From positions 24,091 to 88,090 of the forward strand of contig MCFE01000354.1 of NCBI GenBank assembly GCA_002104905.1: a DNA stretch of 64,000 bases. The letters run 5' to 3'. A model generated the notes under the pieces. The model had not been told where the DNA came from, did not search any database, and saw only the letters and a program-made list of their open reading frames with translations. Of the stretch, positions 1-10,800 are shown piece by piece. Each line of letters starts with the position of its first letter. The stretch's first letter is position 1. The translations under genes and the position numbers were made by a program. The stretch comes from Basidiobolus meristosporus CBS 931.73. Taxonomy: Eukaryota > Basidiobolomycota > Basidiobolomycetes > Basidiobolales > Basidiobolaceae.

Positions 1-3000
1 AGAAGCTGGATGATGATGACATAGATACCACGGATGTTGAGAGTATCCTGAAGTTTGGTGCCAAGGCGTTGTTTGATGAAGAAAACAATCCAGATTTGGC
101 CGAGAGCAGAACCATCAGATACGATGATACTGCCATAGAGAAGCTGCTAGAGAGAACCAGTGACGAGCCTGACTCGACCGAATCTCCGCGTATCGCTAAC
201 AACACCGCAGGGTCATTCAGCTTTGCCAGGGTCTGGGTCAATGACCATGAGGTTGAGGATTCGGAAACAGGAGATGAGAACTATTGGGAGAATATTTTGA
301 AAGATCGTTTAGCCGAGAAGAAGGCTGAAGATACGGTCGAGTATGGTCGTGGTGCTCGAAGAACAAAGGTAAGATATCGGTCAACTTTGAGCAACATCGT
401 AGCGACTGGTTAGTTAACCCCTTCGTATTAGAAAATCCACTACTCGGAGCAACTCGACGGAGCTTTGGAGAAAACGCCGAAAAAGAAGTCTCGGGCAGTT
501 CAGCCTCAAGACGATAATGACTATGAGAATGTTGTAGTAAGCGAAAGCGAATCGGAAACCGCCGAAGAGTTTGATAAAGATGAGATGTCAGTTCAAACCC
601 CTGCCCAACCAACCCCAACGCCTCAAGTACCAGCAGCTAATGCTGTGCTTCAGCCATTAAACTTGAAGCAAACCAAAAGCGAGAATTTTATCAACTATGC
701 TGGTCCTTCTACATCCAGCACTGCGCCGCAACCCAATGGTTTATACGACTATTCCAACATTCCAAGACTAGAATCCTTAAAACAAGTTCTGCTAAAACGA
801 TATACCGATTATCAGAATACGCTTGCCAAAGCCCGTTTAGTCCCTCCGCAAGGCCAACCTACCGGTGGACTCCAGCCTTCCACATCCTCCATTACTCCTC
901 TCCCTGCTGGACAACAGCAATCTTCCTCGCTGGCTTCTGGATTGGCCCAACAGAATCGCATTACCTCTCCTCCTGGGGTGGCTGTGCCCGGAAAAGCCTT
1001 TGGGTCACCTCAACAAGCTCCAAATGCATCGACGGGGTCAGCAGTTGCCGCGGCCCACCGTTCTCCACAGAAAACTCCGAACTCCCGTTTAGCTGGTTCA
1101 GTCATATCACCACAACAGAACCAGACCGTACTGCCTGGCTCAACTGTAATTGCTGGAGTCCATCGATCACCCCAGACCCAGAGTGGGCCACTACCTGGTT
1201 CAGCCATACCTTCCTCTACGTATAGATCTCCACAGCAGAACCAGGCTGTACTGCCTGGCTCAACTGTGATTAATGGAGTCCATCGATCACCCCAGACCCA
1301 GAGTGGGGTTATACCTGGTACTAGTCGCATCCTCCTCTACGTATAGATCTCCACAGCAGAACCAGGCTGCACTACCCGGCTCAGCCGTGATTGCTGGAAC
1401 TCATCGATCACCTCAGACCCAAGGTGGTTCTCTACCTGGTTCAGCCATACCTTCCACTACGTATAGATCTCCACAGCAGAACCAGGCTGCACTGCCTGGC
1501 TCAACTGTGATTGCTGGAGCCCATCGATCGCCTCACACCCAGAGTGGACCTCTACCTGGTACTGTCGCATCCTCCTCTACTTATCGGTCCCCACAGCAGA
1601 ACCAGGCTGCACTACCCGGCTCAGCAGTGGCCACTACTGCTCATCAATCACCTCAACAGAGCCAGTCTGGACTACCTAGCCAATCTCCTCGGGCTCGGAA
1701 CGCTTCACTTTCCAATTCTTCCTCGTCCGTTAGCCATCAATCACCACAACTGATCCAGAGTAAACTACCCAGTTTGGCAACTCCTCAAAGTCCACCTCAA
1801 CCTGGATCTGCTGGTAATTATCAATCGGCACAACCACAGCGTGCTTTGCAAACACACGGCACTTTCGCCTCTAGTCAAGCTCAATACAATTCATTCCCAC
1901 CAGGCCATATCCACCCATCCCCATCTACAACCTCGACATCTAAACCCTCGGCCAGCCCATCGCTAAGCCACTATACCCCCGGTACTTCAAGCATAGTGAA
2001 TAGTCCTCAGCTCTCAATGGCACAATTCCCTCAGAACACCACCGCTTATCCGCACCAAATCCATCCCCATCAGGCGCAACCGTCGAACTTCAGACCAAAC
2101 TTCAATCAGATTATCCCCCAACACAACCCACCACAGGTTCAACCGGTTCAGAGTAGTCAGATGCAATATGCAAGGCAACAAGGGAGCCAAAGCACTCAGC
2201 CTCTTCCTGACCAATTGCAGAACGCTTTGCTACAACAGATGCAGCAATACTATTCAAACCAAGCCCAACCACCATCTGCTGAGATGCAACAGAAGCAATT
2301 AAGACAGATTGGGTATCTAATGAATCAGGTGCAAAACAATCCATCTGGTCAGCATCACCAGGATCAGGTAAAGCAACTTTATCAAAATCTGCAGAGATAC
2401 TTGCAACAGTATCCTACCCAGCTGAACCAACACCAGCAAACCCAACTGCAGCAGCTTCAACAACAACTCATAAATCAGATGAGCCAGCTACCTCCGCAAA
2501 TCCAATCTCCTCAACAACAACAGCTACTACAGCAGCAACAACAACAACAGCAACAGCTACTACAGCAACAGTTACTGCAACAACGATATCAGCAACAATT
2601 ACTACAGCAGCAGCAACAACATATCAAACAGAAACAGCGACAGAAACAACTGTACTACCAACAACAGATGCTTCAACAAGCAAGGAATCCCATAAGCCAA
2701 GCACAGTCGGCTGCTGTTGTTGACTCACAGCCACCCCCGCCTGTGGTTGAAAATCAACCGATAGACCCGCCAGCCAGCTCACCTAGTATCTCAGACGCCT
2801 CACTGACCAAGAGTCCTCCGACTGCATCGACATCCGATTCCGAGGCAGACCAAATCAATTCCAAAATACTGGATACAAAGAAGGAGTTGCTCAAATCGCT
2901 GGCTAGGCTCAATGAATTACGGCGAGAACGTGAAAGCATCCTTGGGAATCAAGCCAAGAATACGAAATCACCATCCCCCGCCGATGGAACGGGCTCCCAA

Positions 3001-3184
3001 GAGACACCAGCCTCATCTACGCCATCGAAAACTGGTAAATAATCAGCAATAGCCTGTGTTCAAGTCGGATCCATGCTAATTTTTACGGCATTTAGATCAA
3101 GCTGTCAATCAGACTGATGCAGACGCTGACAAGGATGATGTAAATCAAAGTGGTCACATCACCAAGGAGACATCATCCACATAG
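1..3184 (+). CDS. CHD/Mi-2-type chromatin remodeler, C-terminal part (5' end outside window)
   Basis: The open frame enters from the left edge. Exons I infer: 3-368, 432-3034 (with a one-base break at about 1323) and 3096-3184; both introns are GT-AG and in phase. The first 120 residues match the region that follows the SNF2 ATPase in CHD3/CHD4 proteins (DUF1087-like): ILKFGAKALF, then IRYDDTAIEKLLERT, then a YWENILKDRL segment and a basic RGARRTK|IHY stretch across the intron. The rest is low-complexity: a Ser/Pro/Gln-rich repeat domain (separate entry), a Gln-rich tail with polyQ near 2510-2640, and a predicted coiled coil near 2870-2940 (KKELLKSLARLNELRRERE). CHD/Mi-2 enzymes remodel nucleosomes in the nucleus; the ATPase and chromodomains would lie left of the window. 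Family assignment is fairly secure from the conserved post-ATPase segment; the long Q-rich tail is not typical of animal CHD proteins. Confidence 0.75.
1110..1690 (+). repeat. Five-copy 120-bp coding tandem repeat (40 aa, SPQQNQ.LPGS...HRSPQTQ)
   Basis: The CCACAGCAGAACCAG-type core begins at 1110, 1230, 1351, 1471 and 1591, so the period is 120 bp except for one 121-bp interval. Each 40-residue unit alternates a YRSPQQNQ half with an HRSPQTQ half, both followed by LPGS/LPGT. The last copy is degenerate. It is translated in frame 3 before about 1323 and frame 1 after it. Confidence 0.9.
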
Positions 3185-4228
3185 AAATCACATCATCAGC
3201 CTCCTCGCACTTGATCCTTACACCTGATTTTCCAATGTCTAAATAAGTTCACAATAGAATAAATCTTAATTGATGAATGAGGAGCATTCATCAATACCCG
3301 GACTAGTCGATTCAGGAGATGTGAGTCCCGTGATCCTCCAGATGCCCTAGGAACACAGAGGACTAATCTCCGTAACACATTCACTTGCACATCTCACCAT
3401 GCTGCAGATTCTGTTCCATGGTGACTAACCATTCAACCTATTTATGGCTAACCTGATGGCACCCACCTGATGGCACCTACCTACGTATGTAACCCTTTTC
3501 TGGTACATGCTGTTCTCTAGGAAGGTTTAGGCTGTGTTCACGTGTGTGATACCTGGCATTGCTTTGAACTGATTGTGCTCCTTCCTAGAGAACAGCACTG
3601 CACTCGGGTAATGGCTTTACCAAGCCCACCATATATGGGCATGGGAGATAGTGAAGAGAAACATCTCCCGGTCCGGCCTGATTCTCCCACTCTACCATTC
3701 GGGTAAAGAGGAGCGAGGATGAGCTCACTCGGCTTCCAGATTTGAACTTATCGAATTAATAACCGCCTACTCCCATGGCGCAACCAGGATAAGCGGTCAC
3801 CAAGCACCTTTGGCACAATGTGGTGGATCCAGGGAGAGCCCGACGAAACGAAACCTAAACCGAAGGGGTAGTGATCAATTGTGTCGGCAGCGCTGGCCAA
3901 CCTGTTGAGCATCTGTTTATTCCATGTGATAGCTGGCCACTCATCCCGGGACCGAGACATCCGAACATATGACAGCGGATGGAGAGAGCAACATGTGGGC
4001 GCTGAAGAGATTTTATATGGCTCGTTTTCAATACTGTGATCAGTCAAAATGGACATTCTTTACATCATGGGCTTTCATGCCGTCTAATGGTACAAATAAA
4101 AAAAGGGCGATTCTATTGAAAGAAAGGGGGTGGGGTGGGGTGGCTATCTAACATGCAATAAAGAGAAGCGAGAGTAAACGTTTTGAGGGGCTGAATCTAC
4201 AGAGCGGGGTGGTGTTCATGGAAGCGGT
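3185..4228. other. Intergenic, convergent 3' region
   Basis: No supported gene lies between the CHD gene (+) and the cyclin gene (-). It holds a perfect 17-bp inverted repeat (separate entry), a short direct repeat of a CCTGATGGCACC motif near 3453-3480, and the 3' sequences of two convergent genes. Confidence 0.6.
3508..3597. repeat. Perfect 17-bp inverted repeat with 56-nt loop
   Basis: The arm TGCTGTTCTCTAGGAAG at 3508-3524 is the exact reverse complement of 3581-3597. The arms are themselves partly palindromic (TTCTCTAGGAA). It could be a small hairpin transposon end, a structured RNA or a transcription end signal; no A/B boxes or tRNA fold were seen. Confidence 0.7.
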
Positions 4229-5149
4229 CTACATGTCTGGTACACTGGCGTCGTCAGACATGCACTCCTCACTTCCGTAGAAATGCTCAAGAACAGGTGA
4301 CGGGCTCTCCTCGGGGACGGTCTGATTGATTTCCATATACATACTCCAGAAGTATTTGAAATCCTCATACGACACAAATAAGTCAAACTGTAGGAAACTC
4401 AGAAATTCCAACTCCATACGGGTAAGCTCAGGGGTGGAGAAAATGGAACTCAGGCGCGCCCAGTGCTCATTGGGGGAAATCAGGGATGAGAGAGGAATTG
4501 CCGGTGATGAGCCGTCACATGAGCCTTGGGCGGATTTCGACAGGGAGCTGATGTGGGCTTGGATATACTTGGATGCGATCATGTATGAGACCAGGAAGAG
4601 TCGGAGGCCACAGCCGGCCTCGCCCTTGGCCGATGGGTGCATCTTCTTGAGGCGATCCACGTAGATGAGAGACAGGACAAGCGCTACGCATGAGAACGAC
4701 GGGAATTCGGTGGACAGAGCGGAGCTGACTACAGGCGCAAGAGATGTTCGTGTGAGGATAGTAGAGATGTATGAGGAAAGCTGGACGGTTCTGGCCGATT
4801 GTGGAGAGACGCCGCTTTGCACACCCTCCCAATGGGCCTGGATCCGACTAGCAGTCTTGTTGATTACATGGGAGCTCAGTTGCAGTCCGCCGGGAATAGT
4901 GGATAGCTTCTTGAATAGGTCGTTTTGGCTGGATGTGGGGCTTGGAAGGTAGAGGGAAGCGTATGCCTCGGCCACCTGGTTGCGAGAGGAGACAGGTGCA
5001 CGACGAGTGGCGAGGGGTTTTTTGTGCTGTTGTGGTTGAGTGGGTCTTGGAGCAAGGACGTTGCGATGATCTGCGGGAATACGGCCAGATAGTCTTTTCA
5101 GGTTCATACCTTGATGGGTATAGGGGCGGTTCTGCTTTGGGCAAACCAT
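4229..5149 (-). CDS. PHO80-like (PCL-type) cyclin
   Basis: Single-exon 306-residue protein. Residues of about 130-240 form a Pho80-type cyclin box: the helix around FSCVALVLSLIYVDRL, then LRLFLVSYMIASKYIQ, then an LSSIFSTPELTRMELEFL segment and the diagnostic LQFDLFVSYEDFKYF. The N-terminal 100 residues are basic and Ser/Pro-rich, as usual in fungal PCL cyclins. Such cyclins bind a Pho85/CDK5-type kinase and steer phosphate, glycogen or cell-cycle responses; the actual partner here is inferred. A second methionine at residue 15 (MNLKRLSG) is an alternative start. The upstream 450 bp are intergenic and probably hold the promoter. The terminus is acidic (SEECMSDDASVPDM). No frame problems are visible. 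Confidence 0.8.
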   Translation of the reverse strand: MVCPKQNRPYTHQGMNLKRLSGRIPADHRNVLAPRPTQPQQHKKPLATRRAPVSSRNQVAEAYASLYLPSPTSSQNDLFKKLSTIPGGLQLSSHVINKTASRIQAHWEGVQSGVSPQSARTVQLSSYISTILTRTSLAPVVSSALSTEFPSFSCVALVLSLIYVDRLKKMHPSAKGEAGCGLRLFLVSYMIASKYIQAHISSLSKSAQGSCDGSSPAIPLSSLISPNEHWARLSSIFSTPELTRMELEFLSFLQFDLFVSYEDFKYFWSMYMEINQTVPEESPSPVLEHFYGSEECMSDDASVPDM

Positions 5150-7834
5150 TCTATGATATTTGGCAAGGGAAGTTTTGGGTTCAGTTGAGAGGCGACGGGG
5201 GATATATAAGTAGCCAGGCAGTCAGAGCGGCGATGTGTGAGTTGATGGAAGAAGTAGGGAAATCAGCGATATGTGTGGGGAAGACTTGGAAAAAAGTTGC
5301 GAAAGGAGCGTGAATAGTCAAGCGTGAACTGTGCAGCGTACAGTTGATCTTTTTAAAATCCGGTCGATTGGATGTGCCAGGTGAGGACTAACCTTGCCTG
5401 CCTACGCTCTTATATACAATTTCCGAAATCGCTGTTTCACTGGATCTTAGCCACCAGTTTGATGTAGAGGGAGCAGTCCAGCCCGTATAAATAACGAATA
5501 TCAGAAATTCACCTGGGTTTAGCCGGTGATTCAATGCAACGTTGGGTGATTCGTCGAATCACCTTTGTAATCAGCCATAAGCGGCGATTAGGGTCACACT
5601 AATATTTCTGCTGATTCGCTCAATCGCTCAGCTTTAATCTCCATTCACTGCCTAAATCTCCATTCAATTCCTTCCTAATTTATCCTAATTGATCAAGCCG
5701 CATCGGACTATTTGCTCCAAGGTGAAGCAACAACTAAACGTCACTGTGGAGGAGAGGCTGGTCAAGATCCTACTGTAAGCCACACATCCACTACGTGACA
5801 TTCGGAAGGTTGCCCCTTTTTCATTCGATTTTTGCTGATCAATTTAACTTGGTCTACCTCATCACTCTCTCATAGCTCCCCTAATTGATGACCCATATCG
5901 GTCTGTCACGTGATGAGGATGTTGTGGATGTGGTGTGATATGGTGTGGACGTGGACGTGGATGTGGATATGGACGTGGACGCGAATGTGGTATGTGGTAT
6001 GTGGCATGTGGTATGGGCTGGGGTGGGGTGGTGTAATAGGTGTGGTGTTGTAGGTTTTCTGGGCAGAATCAATACCTAGTCTTGACCACGAAAGTACGTT
6101 CCTGAAGACCCACCAGCCTCTGTTTGAGACATGGAACGTTCATAGAACGGTTGGGAAGGTTCTGGTTTGACACAACCAATCATCCCAAACCAGAAATCGT
6201 GGCTGAGTTCGATATTCTCAATCCCACGTTCGCGACGGATATTCCTGGCGGATATTCGTGGACCAAATAAGGGGATGTGAAGGTGATGTTGGTTGACGTT
6301 GAAGTGTGCGTATTCATCAGATTGGCGCCCATTGTCCATTGATGGGGTATCATCAGGCATTAGCATCAATGTTGACATCCCCCAGACTAGCTATTCGTTG
6401 ATCAGTCCATGCATCACTGCAAACACTGGGCAAGACTTTGTTGACATGGCATTGTGGACTAACCCAATCGTGAATTGAACCCTGTTCAGATCTCCTTTGC
6501 CAGGTCCTGAGTCACCAAACCTGGAGATTTGGTGCTGCCACGCTAATTAGTTCAATCCTTCCACTGCACTTGCCAAATCTGCCACTTTATTCAGGAACCG
6601 AAGGTGCCAGTCTATTGTTGATGTGTGCATGATAAACACACCCCAAACATGTTCCTATTTCAGCCTGCACACTGACCATTCCGGACAATGTGCGTTCCAA
6701 GGTTTCAGCACCAAACCTGACAATATTTCATGATAGCGTGGCGAGACTGGTGTGAAGTGTATAGGTTGCTGATCTGGTGGTCTTTCTGTGATTGATCCAT
6801 GCACGCCGGATTTCTTACTGGCTGATTGCCGACATCAAATCATTGTCTAGGGGACAGCGGGAACTTGTCAGAATGATGCTGATGCCTGGTAATTCCTGTG
6901 AAGAACAGTGGAATTCCCTCTAGCGCTTCTATGCTGATCATCCGTGCAGGCAACTACGAATGGTTGATCGTTTTAGAATCTCGACCTGGACTTTTGAGTG
7001 GGAATCTCATCAATGCGACACAATGTTGATCTTAATGATTAGTGATGGTGTAGGCAGGAATCTCCCCTATTTCTGATGGCCATTTATGTACGTTACCACA
7101 GTGATTGTGGTATTCGAGGCTTTCTTGTGGGTGTCCAAAGGTACGAGGGCCTAATCACGGTTACCTAAATGAATGCCTTCCCACCCCTATGCCAAAGAAC
7201 GCAATCTATCCATTCCACCACGACCCAGACCCAGACCCAACCTTCCCTTCCCAACGCCAAGTACAGGTTTTGGAAGATGAACAATACCATATAGACATAA
7301 CCATCGGTCATTTGTATTCGGTTAAACCCAAACGTAGAAAAACCTACCCAATGCTCGTCCACCAGGTGCTTTGACACCGCCTTGAGACATTCCCGTAATT
7401 TCACACGGCGCTGTACCATTCTCTTCCGTGCTGATGGGGCTCATACATATCGTAATATACGCACCAATCGTAGAATTATTTAATGAACCATCTGAACCAT
7501 CGCCTTCCCCAGGTTACCAAGTCCGAAACTTGGCCCCAGACGCCGAAAAATACTCTAACCTAGATGGACGTGGTCGATCCGGGTTGCTGCTGGCCGTCAT
7601 CGATTATGTGACATGCATTGATTGCTGGAGATTATCGCAGGTTGGGTTATCCACAATTTATATAGGATTGGAATAAAAACACATGAAAGGTTTTACAAGT
7701 GAACACATGGGAGCAAGAATGGCGAGAGTATTACGAAAAATGTAAACTGTGGGGATAAGGAAATGATGGTGAGATAGAATATGTATGTAATTAGTGATGA
7801 TATGTGCTGGGATGAAGAGCGGGGTCTAGAGGGG
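5150..7834. other. 2.7-kb gene-poor intergenic region
   Basis: It holds the divergent-side upstream region of the cyclin gene and the 3' flank of the chitin synthase. Several short open frames exist (the longest about 100 codons, 6076-6378 minus and 7105-7374 plus), but none shows a recognisable domain, codon bias or splice support. A G-rich minisatellite occupies about 5920-6055, and a small palindromic GTGATTCGTCGAATCAC lies near 5550. Otherwise I see nothing. Confidence 0.5.
5920..6055. repeat. G-rich GT/GA minisatellite (GGACGTGGATGT-like)
   Basis: Imperfect hexamer runs of the GTGGAC/GTGGAT type pass into GTATGTG runs and then a GGGCTGGGGTGGGGTGG tract. The plus strand is strongly G-rich with few C, so strand asymmetry is obvious by eye. 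Confidence 0.8.
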
Positions 7835-10800
7835 TTAGAGTTGGCCTTGGAGGACCAATTCAATGGAATTATTGATGAAATCCCTACGAGGATTCATGTC
7901 TACACCAAAGACTAACGCTAATTGTTCTCGAACTTGCTTCTTTGTTACAGTCATCAAGTCCGCGGTGGATAGTATGTGTCGGATCTCGCTGAGGATCTCT
8001 TGGTCGGTAGGATAGTAGCCGGCATCGCTGCTAGGTTGGGGTGATGGCATGGCCATGGGCATCTGCTGGCCAGGGTAATCGTAATGCGATTGAAGGGCAG
8101 CCGAGTGTCTGTCAGGTGACATATCATGTCCGTATTGAGAATAGGCTAATGAGCTGCGAGAATCGACGTTTGGTCCATAGCTACTGCGTGTGGACCCATT
8201 GAAACCTGGGCTGAGCATGGCCGCAGGGGAGAGATGCGATGCTGGACGTTGCTCAGGATATCCTTGGCTTTGGTAGTAGCTCGACTGTTTGTCATAATAG
8301 TTTCCTGCGCCCATTTGAGATCCACCATACTGAGACCCGGTAAAAGGTGAAGGTGAACGATATGGGGACCCTTCGTACTGTGAGCCTTCAAATCTACTTC
8401 TGGATCTGGATCTGGAGGTATGGTCCCTAGAAGCGCTAGAGCCGGCTTCCCAGGCTTCCTGCTCAAATTGGCTCCACTTCTTCATTGGAATGGCCTTGGG
8501 ATTGAATGGCTCCTCATTGGAAACCATCTTCTTCTCTCCCTTGTCTCCGACAATCACACGAGTATTACCCCACGAGAAATCGTCGAAATGCCAGAACGCA
8601 TAAATAGGAATGGCAAATGAGAAGAGAGGCATTGCGAGCAGATAAATGATCATCCAACCAACATGTTGCCATTGGCGCTTGAGGATGAAAATAATGGCTT
8701 GAAGACCGTATACCACACCAAACATAATCAAGGCGACAGTACTCAAACTGCTAGGATCAATAATTGCGGAAACAATCAGGTAGATGAGGTAGACCACGGT
8801 GGCTGGCATAGTGATGGTTCCGAAAAGATCCAGGAATACCACGAAGCGCATGGAGAAACAGCAGAATCCGCAAAGGTCAGAAAGGAAAAACAACTCAAAC
8901 AAGTTATGCACAGTGGAATTGATCCAGCGACGACGTTGGGAGAGCAGAACCGACCATTTCTCTGGTGCCACGGTATAACACAGAGCATCAGGGGTGAACT
9001 TCATCTTGTATTGTGGGAAATGCTTCAGCATCAGCGTGGTCAGATAACGATCCTCACCAAGCGAGAGCAAGTTCTTCTTGTGCAGTGTATCCACGTTGTT
9101 CTCCGAGTAGTCGTTGATGACCTCGTTGTTGATGATCAGCGGCGATCCCTTGATCGTTCGGATACGGTACATACAGAAACATCCGGGTAAGCAGGTCACA
9201 CTGCCGAACAGACTCTCGAATGCCTTGGCAAGGTGATGGGAGATGTAGTACTCGTACACCTGGATCATCGTCGCCCACGAGAACTCCTCGTTGGCAAGTT
9301 GCGTTTCTCCACACAGTCCAATGATCCTTGCGTCGTGCGTCATGCAGGCAATCAGCCGAGTGAGCGAGTCCGCCTTTACCTCAGTATCCGCATCCACCAT
9401 CAGAATGTACTCGTAGAAGGCCGGGTTGACTCCGATCACATTCTTGATCTGGTGGTAGATCTCCAGGTCCAGAGGGGACATCTCGCTGTCGAAGTGCACC
9501 CGGTTCAGGAAGTTCATCAGAATGATCTGCGAGTCACGCTTGCCTCGATTGCCTGGACGTGAGCGCTCGCTTGGCTTGCCGACCTTGGCCACAACAATGT
9601 ATGGAACCACATGGCCCTCGAACTCGTACAATCCGGAATACACCTTGGCCATGTTGTGCTGCTGGTTACCTTCGCCTATACTCTGGAAACTGAAAGGCTC
9701 AGGGTCGTAATCGGGATCCACACCCAAGATATCGCATACGATTCTAGGAGTAGGGCGGTCATTTCCACTACCAATGATCATGCCATCAGCAATGAGGAAG
9801 ATAAGCTTTCTCTTGTCATCATACTGCAGTCCGGCCAAAGAGTCAATTGTCTTGCGCAACGAATCCTCACCTTCAGTGTAACAGGGAACTTGACAGATAA
9901 CGAACTTGTCCAGATCCTCGGGTCTACGCTTCGAGGTTAGCTGAAGAGCAGCCAGGAATTTGATCACAATGACAGCACATAGCAAGATAGCGAACGCAAC
10001 CGGAATCCAATAGGCAAATTGGCATTTGACACCTTTTCGGGTATCAACCAAACCAGCATAGAACTGATTGTTTAGACAATTCATAGTCTGGGCATAATCC
10101 GCCCTATTCGCCCAGTACTTATTCCATGTTTCGGTGATATCGACCGGTCTGTCAACTGCTGAGAAGATTGCTTTGACGCTTTTATCCATGAATTCGTACT
10201 GCGCGTTTTGGCCAATTGCTGCGATATAGGTATCCAGGTTGTAGACACGTCCGTTGATGACCTTCCATCCCCTGCCAGAATTCTGGGTAATAGTCGATAT
10301 GTTGTACGCTACATCCCCTTTTTGAAGCCGCTTAATGGTGGGCAAAGCAGTGTTGTAAAACCAATATGGATCTATCAAGTCGCCGGGGGATAGATTTTTC
10401 TTCCCAATTATGTGTTCTGCGGTATATTGATATGAGGGGTACTCGGAGTAGTTATATTTCAATGCGAATCCTGAAGCAAAAGTAAACCCTGCGCACGAAA
10501 CCTCTATCGGAATTTGAAAGGAGCTATCGACATTGTTCCCGTTGTCTGCATTAAAATATATTTCCTCGAGGGCGGCTTGGCTGCGACCCTGCGGATTACT
10601 ATTACTCACGGCGTGATTGGTTATAAAGTTCGAGACGTCATACACCTTTCCTTTCAGAGTCACAAATATATCGCCAGCACCGGTATGATAACCTACATCA
10701 TGTGGAGTGTAGTAGTAGACCCGTGGACAAAGGATAAGCCCCAGGCCAATAATGAAGAACATCAACACCCCCCACATCAGGACGATAAGTATGCACAAAG

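Noticed and set aside
1010-1330. Minus-strand ORF inside the CHD repeats, and CRISPR-like regular spacing
   Set aside because: The repeats are 120-bp coding units without spacers; the antisense frame merely mirrors the repeat.
5881-6072. Thr/Ser-repeat ORF (63 codons)
   Set aside because: Pure translation of the minisatellite.
6076-6378. 100-residue minus-strand ORF in the gene-poor zone
   Set aside because: No domain, no splice partner and no codon preference; possible but unsupported.
7105-7676. Overlapping short ORFs on both strands (89, 84 and 82 codons)
   Set aside because: Mutually overlapping, Pro/Asp- or Trp/Val-repetitive products from simple sequence; no homology visible.
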